Positions 8,079 to 16,434 of a stretch of 59,636 bases of DNA are shown one piece after another. Source of the stretch: Microbacteriaceae bacterium (GTDB lineage Bacteria; Actinomycetota; Actinomycetes; Actinomycetales; Microbacteriaceae). Location of the stretch: NCBI GenBank assembly GCA_014377425.1, contig JACMPQ010000093.1, positions 1-59,636 on the forward strand. The letters run 5' to 3'. Below the pieces are notes generated by a model. That model searched no databases and had not been told where the DNA came from. It worked only from the letters and a program-made list of their open reading frames with translations. Positions within the stretch are counted from its first letter, which is position 1. Every line of letters begins with the position of its first letter. Made by a program: the position numbers and the translations under genes.

Positions 8079-9172
8079 CGCGGCGATTTTCGGGAACGAC
8101 GATGATCACCTTAGCCGCCGTGTTTTCGGGCTATCAGCTGGTGCTCGCCGGCGTGGCAGTCACGAACCCGGTTGGGCCTACCAGTGCCGCGATGGTGCTG
8201 TACGCGATCCTCACCCTGCTGGTTCTCTGGCCCAGCAGAAAGCCCCGAATGCCGCTCTGGCTGGCCACTGTGTGTGTTGTCGGCTCTGTCGTAATCTCGA
8301 CGCTGGCGCGGGAGGATCTCCCCTCGGGAGGGGGTGGCATCGTTGCTGTGTGGTACGTTCCCGCGGTCGGGATCCTGCTTGCCGTGACGTCTGCACGTCG
8401 TCGGCAATCCTTCGCCTGGGCGGGGATTTGCGCGCTCATCGCGCAGACCGGTTTTTTTGAGGGTCTGGGCGCACTGGTGGCGCTCGGGGTTTTCGGGCCG
8501 GTGGCCTGGGTGGCAACTTCGCATTGTCTGACACGGTGGCTTGCCGGTGCCACCCGAGACGCTGCCCTGTTTGCGCAGGCTGAACGGGAAGCGCTCCAGT
8601 GGCGGGCCGCTCAGGAGGCTCATATCGGCGAGCGCTTGATTCGTCTAGGTTCGACCAGTCGAATGTCGCTTTCTATGCTCCGGGGGATTGTCGAGAGTGG
8701 TGGGCAGCTCGACCGCGATCAGCGCACCGAGTGTCGTCATCTTGAGGCGGCTATTCGCGACGAAATTCGGGGCAGAGCACTGCTGAACGACCGCGTTCGC
8801 TTCGAGGTGATGGCGGCCCGTCGTCGCGGACTGAGGGTGATGTTGCTCGATGACGGTGGAATCGATTCGTTGCCGCCGCGGGAGTCCGAGCGAGTACTGA
8901 ACGCGCTGGCTGCGGCGATCGGAAGCACGGCGAGCGCTGGCGCGTTGGTTGACGGCACCGGCGGTTGTACCGAGGGAGGTCGGATCGTGGCGCGAACGGT
9001 TAATGACGCCCGCCCGGTGGCGGTTACGGTGCTGGCGCTGAGCTGCACGCAGGCATTCGGCGAGGTGTGCGTCTTCAACGATGAGCTCCCACCCGGTGAG
9101 GAGCGCGAGGAAGTCGTTGACCTGTGGCTGGAAATACCCCGGGTAGCCCTCGCCCTGACCCCGCAGCGTTGA
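8075..9172 (+). CDS. Kinase-like membrane protein lacking H-box and ATP-binding domain
   Basis: A 365-residue protein translationally coupled to the kinase (ATGA overlap at 8075-8078). Residues 1-150 form about five membrane helices, like a sensor input domain. The cytoplasmic part contains a helical segment (LEAAIRDEIRGRALLND) and a strand-loop motif (RRGLRVMLLDD) resembling degenerate histidine kinases in actinobacteria. No phosphoacceptor HD motif, N-box or G-box is seen. I infer a pseudokinase or co-sensor that modulates the upstream two-component pair. Function is not established; a divergent kinase that has lost catalysis is the main alternative. Confidence 0.7.
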   Translation: MTRRFSGTTMITLAAVFSGYQLVLAGVAVTNPVGPTSAAMVLYAILTLLVLWPSRKPRMPLWLATVCVVGSVVISTLAREDLPSGGGGIVAVWYVPAVGILLAVTSARRRQSFAWAGICALIAQTGFFEGLGALVALGVFGPVAWVATSHCLTRWLAGATRDAALFAQAEREALQWRAAQEAHIGERLIRLGSTSRMSLSMLRGIVESGGQLDRDQRTECRHLEAAIRDEIRGRALLNDRVRFEVMAARRRGLRVMLLDDGGIDSLPPRESERVLNALAAAIGSTASAGALVDGTGGCTEGGRIVARTVNDARPVAVTVLALSCTQAFGEVCVFNDELPPGEEREEVVDLWLEIPRVALALTPQR

Positions 9173-9570
9173 TCTGATAATTCGGGCGAAACCGGCTGAG
9201 GTTAGCGAGTTCGAGTCAAAGCGGGCAGAGAAATGGGACCGACCCGAAGGACGATCCCATTTCAAACCCCGAGTCAGGGCGACAACCCGAATGCTGCCCT
9301 GACTCGCCCCCAAACACCGACCTGCTTACCCTAGTCGGCCAGTGAATGGCGGTGTAACTCAATGAGAGACACCTAGCGCTCTCATTATTACTGCCCTCGG
9401 AGTCTAGTCGAAAGTCGTCACTTCGGGGGACTTTCGGGGTACAGACCGGACTGCATTTGTCAGAAGAATGGCTCAATTTCTCGCTTTTGCCAAAATCTGA
9501 CCCCTTTTTGGGGTACAACAATTCTTTTTCGATTCGTTGCGGCGCGCACCCATGCTCCCGGCATAACACT
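9173..9570. terminator. 398-bp convergent intergenic region with four perfect inverted repeats
   Basis: No gene is seen here. Four stem-loops occur in series: 9230-9238/9255-9263 (9 bp), 9271-9280/9296-9305 (10 bp), 9361-9368/9379-9386 (8 bp) and 9409-9416/9429-9436 (8 bp). A smaller ACCCC-TTTTT-GGGGT hairpin (9500-9514) precedes a T-rich stretch. The sensor operon and the accE/accD operon converge here, so a bidirectional terminator block is the likely role. None of the four larger stems is followed by a strong U-tract. Confidence 0.65.
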
Positions 9571-9822
9571 CTATGACGTAAAGTCCCGCCAGGCACCGCG
9601 ACCCGGCGAGAGCGCAAAACGCAGCGAAGAGGGGTTGCGATGCCAGAGATTAGTTCCCGCAGGAGTCGGAGCGGGTTCATCCGCAGCTTCCGCGGCTGCC
9701 GTCAGCATAACCGCGGTGACGGCGGCGAGTTCCGACGCGCTGGGCTGGCCCGACAGGATCGTGATTGCCGCGGGGGCAGCATCCGACAGCATCGATTCCA
9801 GACTCGTCGATTCCAGACTCAT
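9571..9822 (-). CDS. accE: Acyl-CoA carboxylase epsilon subunit
   Basis: An 83-residue protein directly after accD, overlapping it by 4 nt (ATGA). The N-terminal half has the family-type segment [15 protein letters not shown], and the C-terminus ends [11 protein letters not shown], which resembles the conserved tail of actinobacterial AccE/PccE. Epsilon subunits bind the beta hexamer and stabilise the carboxylase complex. The first residues contain a duplicated SLES unit encoded by a 15-bp direct repeat (9792-9820). Confidence 0.85.
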   Translation of the reverse strand: MSLESTSLESMLSDAAPAAITILSGQPSASELAAVTAVMLTAAAEAADEPAPTPAGTNLWHRNPSSLRFALSPGRGAWRDFTS

Positions 9823-11420
9823 AGCGGGATGTTTCCGTGTTTCTTCGGCGGCAGCGAAGCACGCTTGGTTCGCAACGCCCGAAGGGCTTTAATAACGGCC
9901 ACGCGGGTAGCGGCAGGTTCGATGATTCCGTCGATCTCGCCGCGCTCGGCCGCGAGAAAAGGCGAGGCCACGTTGTAGGTGTACTCGTTGGCAAGTCTCG
10001 TGCGCACCGCCGCCACATCCTCCCCGTTCTCGGCGGCCTTCTTGATCTCGCCGCGATACAGAATATTTACGGCCCCCTGGCCGCCCATCACGGCGATCTC
10101 TGCGGTGGGCCAGGCGTAGTTGATGTCGGCACCGAGTTGCTTGGAGCCCATCACGATATAGGCGCCGCCATAAGCCTTGCGGGTGATGACGGTCACCAAC
10201 GGAACGGTCGCTTCGGCGTAGGCGTAGAGCAACTTGGCTCCGCGGCGGATCACCCCGGTCCACTCCTGGTCGGTGCCCGGCAGGTAGCCGGGCACATCTA
10301 CCAGGGTCAGAATCGGCAGCGAGAAGGCATCGCAGAAGCGCACAAAGCGGGCGGCTTTCTCGCCCGCCTCAATATTCAGAGTGCCGGCCATGGCGTTGGG
10401 CTGATTGGCCACAATTCCCACCGAGCGCCCTTCAACGCGGCCAAACCCGACAACGATGTTCGGGGCAAACAACGGCTGAATCTCGAGAAAATCGGCGTTG
10501 TCGACAACGTGCTCAATCACTGTCTTCATGTCGTAGGGCTGGTTCGGGCTGTCGGGGATGATCGTGTTGAGGCGACGGTCTTGATCGGTGACTTCCAACT
10601 CCACCTCATGGGCATACACCGGATGCTCCGCCAAATTGTTATCCGGCAGGAAGCTGATCAGGGTTCGGGCGTAGTCCAGTGCGTCGCTTTCATCGCTGGC
10701 AAGGTAGTGCGCCACTCCCGAGATGCTGTTGTGAGTCAGTGCTCCGCCGAGCTCTTCCATGCCCACGTCTTCGCCGGTGACCGTCTTGATGACGTCGGGG
10801 CCGGTCACGAACATTTGGCTGGTCTTGTCGACCATGATCACGAAGTCGGTGAGGGCGGGCGAGTACACCGCGCCTCCCGCCGCAGGTCCCATGATGATCG
10901 AAATCTGCGGGATGACGCCGGAGGCCTGAGTGTTGCGCCGAAAAATCTCGCCGTACTTACCGAGGGCCACAACGCCCTCCTGAATGCGGGCACCGCCGGA
11001 ATCCAGCATCCCGATAATGGGAACGCCGGTTTTCAGTGCTAGATCCATAACCTTAAGGATTTTCTCGCCGGCAACCTCGCCCAAAGAACCACCGAAGATG
11101 GTGAAGTCCTGACTGTAGACCGCGACCTGGCGGCCGTGAATGGTGCCGGTGCCGGTGACAACAGCATCGCCGTAGGGGCGACTCTTGTCCATGCCGAAGG
11201 AGTGCGTGCGGTGACGCACGAACTCATCGAGTTCGACAAACGAGCCGTGGTCAAGTAACTCCTCGATGCGTTCCCGAGCGGTTTTTTTGCCCTTGGCGTG
11301 CTGTTTCTTGATCGCCGCTTCGCCGCTGGCCGTTACCGCTTCGTGGTAACGCAGTCGGAGATCGGCGAGTTTGCCGGCCGTCGTGAACATGTCGGGGGCG
11401 GGGGCGTCTTCAGCAATCAC
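9819..11420 (-). CDS. accD5: Acyl-CoA (propionyl-CoA) carboxylase beta subunit
   Basis: A 533-residue carboxyltransferase of the AccD5/PccB family. It contains the N-terminal segment [20 protein letters not shown], the oxyanion region [11 protein letters not shown], and a C-terminal half with [14 protein letters not shown]. It transfers CO2 from biotin on AccA3 to acetyl- or propionyl-CoA, giving malonyl- or methylmalonyl-CoA. The start is a GTG at 11420 with -10 TAAGGT 6 nt upstream, a leaderless arrangement; an internal ATG ten codons on is the alternative. accE overlaps its stop and birA diverges upstream, the order known in mycobacteria. Substrate preference (C2 or C3) is inferred from family only. 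Confidence 0.93.
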   Translation of the reverse strand: MIAEDAPAPDMFTTAGKLADLRLRYHEAVTASGEAAIKKQHAKGKKTARERIEELLDHGSFVELDEFVRHRTHSFGMDKSRPYGDAVVTGTGTIHGRQVAVYSQDFTIFGGSLGEVAGEKILKVMDLALKTGVPIIGMLDSGGARIQEGVVALGKYGEIFRRNTQASGVIPQISIIMGPAAGGAVYSPALTDFVIMVDKTSQMFVTGPDVIKTVTGEDVGMEELGGALTHNSISGVAHYLASDESDALDYARTLISFLPDNNLAEHPVYAHEVELEVTDQDRRLNTIIPDSPNQPYDMKTVIEHVVDNADFLEIQPLFAPNIVVGFGRVEGRSVGIVANQPNAMAGTLNIEAGEKAARFVRFCDAFSLPILTLVDVPGYLPGTDQEWTGVIRRGAKLLYAYAEATVPLVTVITRKAYGGAYIVMGSKQLGADINYAWPTAEIAVMGGQGAVNILYRGEIKKAAENGEDVAAVRTRLANEYTYNVASPFLAAERGEIDGIIEPAATRVAVIKALRALRTKRASLPPKKHGNIPL

Positions 11421-11426
11421 GCATTT

Positions 11427-11432
11427 ACCTTA
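11427..11432 (-). promoter_or_regulatory. -10 element for leaderless accD
   Basis: TAAGGT on the minus strand, 6 nt before the GTG start at 11420. Confidence 0.55.
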
Positions 11433-11585
11433 CCTTCGCGGCCCACCCGGCTTGGGGCCGCAGCCCACCGCAGAGCGCTGAGGGGCGCCATGCACTGTCG
11501 AGTAACACCACGCAATGCCGAACAACGTCGTCGTGCGCGTGCATTGCCGATGCTGGCGCATTCTCGGAGCTGGCTCAGTCGGGCC

Positions 11586-11591
11586 TAGCCT
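11586..11591 (+). promoter_or_regulatory. -10 element for leaderless birA
   Basis: TAGCCT, 7 nt before the ATG at 11599. Confidence 0.55.
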
Positions 11592-11598
11592 AAGAGTC

Positions 11599-12444
11599 AT
11601 GCTCCTACCCCGCACCGCCGCGATTTCGCAACTCACCTTGCTGGACAAGACCGAGTCAACTAACACCGTGTTGGTGGCCCAATCCGCCACGGCTGCGGAA
11701 TTTGCCACGGTAATTACTTTGGATCAGACGGCGGGCAAAGGCCGTCTCGGCCGGGTCTGGGAAACGCTTCCGGGCAGAGGTGCGGCAATAAGCGTGTTGT
11801 TGCGACCGCGACTGTCAACCGGTGGGCCGTTGGAGCTTGCCGCGTGGGGGTGGTTGCCCCTGATGGCGGGATTGGCGATGACTCGAGCGATTACAGAGGT
11901 ATTGATTACCGAGGTAGTAATTTCGGAGGAGTTGCCTGACCGCGGGAACGCGCCCACGGCTGCTGTCCCGACGGTCTCGGTGAAGTGGCCGAACGACGTT
12001 CTCGTGGACGGGCGCAAGGTATCGGGAATCCTCGCCGAACTGCTCCCCGGCGGGGACGGTTTGGTATTGGGGGCGGGGGTGAACCTTTTTCATACCCCGG
12101 AGGAGTTGCCGACCCCGATCTCGACATCGCTCGCTACCGCGGGGGCAACGCTGCGCGGCAGTGCTCTGGTCGACGCGATTTGCTCGGCGTACCTCAGCGA
12201 ACTGCGGTCGCTTTATGCCGACTTCCTTACGGCAGATGGCGACGCCCAGAGTTCCGGTCTTCGCGCGGCGGTGATTGCGCGCTGCTCGACTCTCGGACAG
12301 CTCGTGCGCGTACATCTTCCGGACGGTCAACTAAAAACCGGTGAGGCGATTGACCTCGACTCCGGCGGCCGCCTACTTTTTCGAGCCGGCACTACTGTGA
12401 CCGCGGTCGCCGCAGGAGACGTCGAGCATCTGCGGTATGAATAA
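11599..12444 (+). CDS. birA: Biotin-[acetyl-CoA-carboxylase] ligase
   Basis: 281 residues. The class-defining segments are STNTV near the N-terminus, QTAGKGRLGRVW (biotinyl-adenylate binding loop) and VKWPNDVLVDGRKVSGIL. A small C-terminal domain follows. The enzyme attaches biotin to Lys549 of AccA3. There is no N-terminal helix-turn-helix, so it is a ligase without the repressor function of E. coli BirA. The ATG at 11599 is preferred over an upstream extension because of the leaderless -10 TAGCCT. Divergent neighbour accD encodes the partner carboxylase subunit. Confidence 0.92.
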   Translation: MLLPRTAAISQLTLLDKTESTNTVLVAQSATAAEFATVITLDQTAGKGRLGRVWETLPGRGAAISVLLRPRLSTGGPLELAAWGWLPLMAGLAMTRAITEVLITEVVISEELPDRGNAPTAAVPTVSVKWPNDVLVDGRKVSGILAELLPGGDGLVLGAGVNLFHTPEELPTPISTSLATAGATLRGSALVDAICSAYLSELRSLYADFLTADGDAQSSGLRAAVIARCSTLGQLVRVHLPDGQLKTGEAIDLDSGGRLLFRAGTTVTAVAAGDVEHLRYE

Positions 12445-12447
12445 ACT

Positions 12448-12987
12448 ATGTCAACCATGAGGGGCGCCCGGGATCCCAACGCGGAGCGCGTCGTCGCCAC
12501 TCTTCATTCGCACGGCCGACGACTTCTCTGGCCCACAATTGTGCTCATCGCCGATCTTGGCGCTGCCACATTTGTGGTGGGCAGATTTGCCGAAAACCGT
12601 TTCGTCCCTCTGGTGATCGCAGCTGCTGTGCTGGTGGCATTGGTGCTGTGGCTGCTGCCGCTTTTGAGCTGGCTCTCGCGGCGGTACACCATCACCACTC
12701 GCCGAGTGGTGCTGCGCGAGGGCTTTTTCGTGCGAACCAGACAAGAGCTTTTGCATAGCCGCGGATATGACGTCACGGTGCGCAAGCACGCTCTTCAGGC
12801 GATTTTTGGTAGCGGTGACGTGCTGATCAACACCGGGTTGGATCGGCCGGTAATCCTTCGAGATGTGCCCTCGGCCGACCTCGTGCAGTCCTCGCTCCAC
12901 GAGCTCATGGAGATGGCGCTGAATCCGATTGCGGCGCGGCGCTTGGCTCAGGATGTTGACGACGCTACAAGTTGGGGCCAGCGCTAG
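12448..12987 (+). CDS. PH-domain (bPH/DUF304) membrane protein
   Basis: A 179-residue protein with two adjacent membrane helices (about 28-49 and 55-76) followed by a bacterial PH-like domain beginning SRRYTITTRRVVLREGFF. It starts 3 bp after birA. A TAAACT element (12442-12447) ends directly before this ATG, and a second ATG at 12457 would suit a near-leaderless transcript. The same gene follows birA in mycobacteria (Rv3278c, from memory). No enzymatic role is known; membrane protein binding or envelope maintenance is conceivable. Confidence 0.8.
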   Translation: MSTMRGARDPNAERVVATLHSHGRRLLWPTIVLIADLGAATFVVGRFAENRFVPLVIAAAVLVALVLWLLPLLSWLSRRYTITTRRVVLREGFFVRTRQELLHSRGYDVTVRKHALQAIFGSGDVLINTGLDRPVILRDVPSADLVQSSLHELMEMALNPIAARRLAQDVDDATSWGQR

Positions 12988-13040
12988 CACTCCTTGTCCA
13001 TCCGATATGGTGCTCCCTGAAGAATGATCGGAAGGACGAC

Positions 13041-14357
13041 ATGAAAATCTCAGTCATCGGCTGTGGCTATCTCGGAGTGGTGCACGCTACATGCATGGCC
13101 GAACTCGGGCATGAGGTTGTCGGCATAGACGTTGATAAGTCAAAAATAGCATCTCTTTCCGAAGGGAAGCCCACATTCTTCGAGCCGGGACTGCCCGAAC
13201 TGCTCGCGTCGGCGCTCGCTTCCGGCCGACTAACATTCAGCGAGGACATCGGCCGCGCCGCCGACGCTCAGGTGCACTTCATCGCCGTCGGCACTCCCCA
13301 AACTGGTGACACTTATGCCGCTGACCTCAGCTACGTCAACGCGGCGGTCACCGCACTGCTGCCCCACCTCGGCGCGGGCGACCTCGTGGTCGGAAAGTCG
13401 ACGGTGCCGGTCGGCACCGCAGAGATGCTTCACGCGATGATCACCGCTGGCTCCGACGCCAGCCTGGCGTGGAACCCCGAATTTCTGCGTGAGGGCTTTG
13501 CCGTGGCCGACACCATTTCTCCTGATCGCCTGGTGTACGGAATCGCCGCCGGTACCGCAACCGGCGCTGGCAATGCGGAGGCGATCCTTGATGAGGTCTA
13601 CGCCGCGGCCCTCGCCGAGGGAACCCCAAAAGTTGTCACCGATTTCGCAACCGCCGAGCTGGTAAAGGTGGCAGCAAATGCCTTCCTTGCCACCAAAATC
13701 TCCTTCATCAACGCCATGGCTGAAGTTGCTGAGGTAACCGGGGCAGACGTCACCCAATTGGCCGACGCCATCGGCTACGACGCTCGAATCGGTCGCCGCT
13801 TCCTCAACGCCGGGCTCGGATTCGGCGGCGGATGTCTGCCCAAAGACATCCGGGCTTTCATGGCCCGCGCTGAGGAACTCGGAGTCGATCAGGCGCTGAG
13901 TTTCTTGCGCGAGGTCGACAGCATCAACCTCCGTCGCCGCGGCCGCATGGTCGACCTTGTCAACGAAATGCTCGACGGCAGCGCTGCCGGCAAGCGGATC
14001 GCGGTACTCGGGTTGGCGTTTAAGCCAAATTCCGACGATGTGCGCGACTCGCCGGCGCTCGATGTCGCGGTGCGGCTGGTCGAGTTGGGCGCGATCGTGA
14101 CTGCGACCGATCCTGAGGCGCTCGAAACCGCTCGTCGCAAGCGTCCCGAATTGACCTATGTAGCCACGGCCGAAGAAGCCGTTCGAGACGCAGACGTCGT
14201 GGTGCTGCTTACCGAGTGGTCCGAGTATCGCGAGCTCGATCCGACTGGCATTTCGACCTTAGTGCGGGGTGCCGTGATCGTCGACGGCCGCAACTGCCTG
14301 AATCCGGCCCGCTGGCGCGCCGCGGGCTGGACTTACCGCGCTCTGGGTCGTCCGTAA
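13041..14357 (+). CDS. udg: UDP-glucose 6-dehydrogenase
   Basis: 438 residues with the NAD-binding motif GCGYLG (7-12), the central helical domain, catalytic Cys265 in GFGGGCLPKD, and the C-terminal UDP-binding domain (LGLAFKPNSDDVRDSP). It oxidises UDP-glucose to UDP-glucuronate, a precursor for uronic acid-containing glycopolymers or for UDP-xylose-type sugars. The ATG at 13041 is chosen because GGAAGGA lies just upstream (13030-13036). It may feed the large polysaccharide locus downstream. A GDP-mannose dehydrogenase is a less likely alternative in this superfamily. Confidence 0.88.
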   Translation: MKISVIGCGYLGVVHATCMAELGHEVVGIDVDKSKIASLSEGKPTFFEPGLPELLASALASGRLTFSEDIGRAADAQVHFIAVGTPQTGDTYAADLSYVNAAVTALLPHLGAGDLVVGKSTVPVGTAEMLHAMITAGSDASLAWNPEFLREGFAVADTISPDRLVYGIAAGTATGAGNAEAILDEVYAAALAEGTPKVVTDFATAELVKVAANAFLATKISFINAMAEVAEVTGADVTQLADAIGYDARIGRRFLNAGLGFGGGCLPKDIRAFMARAEELGVDQALSFLREVDSINLRRRGRMVDLVNEMLDGSAAGKRIAVLGLAFKPNSDDVRDSPALDVAVRLVELGAIVTATDPEALETARRKRPELTYVATAEEAVRDADVVVLLTEWSEYRELDPTGISTLVRGAVIVDGRNCLNPARWRAAGWTYRALGRP

Positions 14358-14372
14358 CCAGCGTGGCGTGTT

Positions 14373-14852
14373 CTAGCCGACGGGCTCGCTGAGCTTTCCA
14401 CGAATCGAGCTCGTGGTCGATGCCAGCTCAGTTGGGCGGTTAAATACCCAGACCCGATATAACCAAAAGCGAAACAGCGTCCCGAGAACCAAACCGAATC
14501 CGTTGGCCGAGATGTTGTCGGCCAACGCTCCACGCAACCCGAGAACGTAGTGGCTGAACCAGAGGCAACCGAGCGCAATGAGCATGCCGCCGATGCTCAC
14601 CACCACGAATTCGATGCCCTCACGCAGCATTCGCGCCCGGCGCACGGCGCGGAACGTCCAATAGCGATTGCCGACCCAGTTGGCGAGGATAGCTACCGAG
14701 GTGGAGATGATTTTCGCCACCACCGGACCCTCGTGCAGCATTTCGGGGGAGAGCACAGTGGCGCGCAGCACATTGAACACGCCCACGTCGACCACGAGGC
14801 CGATGGTTCCTACAATGCCGAAGCGACTGAGCTGGCTCAGAAAATTTCGCAT
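14373..14852 (-). CDS. GtrA family membrane protein
   Basis: A 159-residue protein with four membrane helices and the GtrA pattern: an N-terminal FLSQLSRFGIVGTIGLVVD, a middle NRYWTF and a terminal RFWLYRVWVF. GtrA proteins are thought to move lipid-linked sugars across the membrane for glycan decoration. The start at 14852 matches the family N-terminus, with TAGGGT 5 nt upstream on the minus strand. It diverges from purK, an arrangement shared with mycobacteria. Confidence 0.85.
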   Translation of the reverse strand: MRNFLSQLSRFGIVGTIGLVVDVGVFNVLRATVLSPEMLHEGPVVAKIISTSVAILANWVGNRYWTFRAVRRARMLREGIEFVVVSIGGMLIALGCLWFSHYVLGLRGALADNISANGFGLVLGTLFRFWLYRVWVFNRPTELASTTSSIRGKLSEPVG

Positions 14853-14863
14853 GCGGCACCCTA
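14853..14863 (-). promoter_or_regulatory. -10 element for leaderless gtrA
   Basis: TAGGGT on the minus strand, 5 nt before the ATG at 14852. Confidence 0.45.
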
Positions 14864-14977
14864 GCGTTCGTTCAAACAGTGGTCGGTAAACGGTGAAAGC
14901 CCTGATGCGAGAAGATAGATCGTAGGCAGTTGTAGAGTCTAACCGCGGCATCCGTCCACACGTTCTGAAAGAGCCCC

Positions 14978-16171
14978 ATGACCCCTATCGTTGGCGTTAT
15001 CGGCGGTGGTCAGCTGGCCCGAATGATGATTCCCGCGGCAGTCAACCTCGGAATCGAGCTCCGCGTGCTCGCCGAGACGGCGGGAAGCCCCGCCCAACTG
15101 GCCGCGACCGCCGTTGGAGATTACCGCGATCTCGACACCGTTCTCGCCTTCGCGGAAGGCGTCGACGTGGTGACTTTCGACCACGAACACGTTCCGCAGG
15201 AGATTCTGACCGCGCTCGTCGCGGGTGGTGCGGTGGTGCGCCCAGGGCCGCAGGCGCTAGTTTTTGCCCAAGACAAAATCCTCATGCGGCAGCGCCTGAG
15301 CGAACTTGGATTGCCGGTGCCCGACTGGGCCCGAGTGCGCCACGCCGACGACCTCCAACGTTTTCTAGATGCCCACGGCGGTCGTGCCGTTCTCAAAACC
15401 GCGCGCGGCGGCTACGACGGAAAAGGGGTGCGGATCGTCTCCGCGGTGCGGGAAGCCGAGGACTGGCTCGCCGGCACCGCCGAGCTGCTGGTTGAAGAGC
15501 TGGTCGAATTTCAGCGTGAACTGGCTCAGCTGGTGGCCCGGCGCCCGGCGGGGGAGATCGCGGCCTGGCCGGTTGTGGAAAGCATCCAACGTGCCGGGGT
15601 CTGCGCGGAGGTCATAGCGCCCGCGCCGATCTCTGCTGGAAAGCTCGCTGACGTGGCATCCGACATCGCCCACACTATTGCTGAACAACTCGATGTTACG
15701 GGCGTTCTCGCGGTGGAGCTGTTTGAAACCACCGACGAGCGACTGCTGATCAACGAGCTCGCGATGCGCCCGCACAACACCGGACACTGGTCAATCGACG
15801 GCTCCACGACCGGTCAATTTGAACAGCATCTCCGGGCGGTCCTAGATCTGCCTTTGGGCGCCACCGGATGCCGCGACCGCTGGTCGGTGATGGTCAACGT
15901 TCTGGGCGGGCCGATCGGTGACACCCTCGCCTCGCGTTACCCGCTGGTGTTGGAGCACCAGCCCACGGTCAAGGTTCACAACTACGCTAAGAAGTCGCGT
16001 GCCGGGCGCAAAGTTGGTCATGTCACTGCCGGTGGCGATGACCTCGATCAGGTGGTTTGGCAGGCGCGTTCGGCCGCGGATGCCCTCACTGCGGTGGAAG
16101 ATACGTCTGAATTAGGCCTAGAAAACCTAGGCCGTGAAAATCTAAACGGCGAAGAGTTGGCCGACGATTAG
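14978..16171 (+). CDS. purK: 5-(carboxyamino)imidazole ribonucleotide synthase
   Basis: A 397-residue ATP-grasp enzyme. The N-terminal segment VIGGGQLARMMIPAA, the central KTARGGYDGKGV ATP-binding loop and NELAMRPHNTGHWSIDG mark PurK. It makes N5-CAIR from AIR, ATP and bicarbonate in purine synthesis; purE, the next pathway enzyme, lies 4.3 kb downstream on the same strand. A -10-like TAGAGT (14933-14938) and GAAAGAG (14967-14973) precede the ATG. The two-gene esterase/MprF-like insert between purK and purE is the only interruption. Confidence 0.94.
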   Translation: MTPIVGVIGGGQLARMMIPAAVNLGIELRVLAETAGSPAQLAATAVGDYRDLDTVLAFAEGVDVVTFDHEHVPQEILTALVAGGAVVRPGPQALVFAQDKILMRQRLSELGLPVPDWARVRHADDLQRFLDAHGGRAVLKTARGGYDGKGVRIVSAVREAEDWLAGTAELLVEELVEFQRELAQLVARRPAGEIAAWPVVESIQRAGVCAEVIAPAPISAGKLADVASDIAHTIAEQLDVTGVLAVELFETTDERLLINELAMRPHNTGHWSIDGSTTGQFEQHLRAVLDLPLGATGCRDRWSVMVNVLGGPIGDTLASRYPLVLEHQPTVKVHNYAKKSRAGRKVGHVTAGGDDLDQVVWQARSAADALTAVEDTSELGLENLGRENLNGEELADD

Positions 16172-16228
16172 CCGTTCAACGTCGAGGTAACCCGCAACGA
16201 AGCGGCTGATTTGCAGAAAACGCCTGTC

Positions 16229-16260
16229 AAACCGGAAATTCCGGTTTAGTAAGCTTTACT
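16229..16260. promoter_or_regulatory. Two adjacent palindromes in the purK-esterase intergenic region
   Basis: Palindrome A (16229-16247) is AAACCGGAA-A-TTCCGGTTT with 9-bp arms and a single central base. Palindrome B (16248-16260) is AGTAA-GCT-TTACT. Arms this close together cannot form a normal hairpin loop, so an operator for a dimeric regulator fits better than a terminator. The rest of the 263-bp gap holds a perfect TTGACA at 16410 but no convincing -10 at the right distance. Confidence 0.5.
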
Positions 16261-16434
16261 CACAAAGTCGTTTGCGGCATGTCGTTCGTGCAGGGTTCGT
16301 CGCTCGGTTGCTCCTTCGGTGCCAAGAGGCCTGTCGCTTCCTGGGGCAACCCATATCGACGTCCGTGCGCGAATCAGTCGGCGCGACACAATAATTTGGG
16401 TAGCACCGGTTGACAATGAAAGACGGTTTATTTT

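Noticed and set aside
9837-11042. 401-codon plus-strand frame opposite accD
   Set aside because: Antisense shadow; the minus-strand frame encodes an unmistakable carboxyltransferase.
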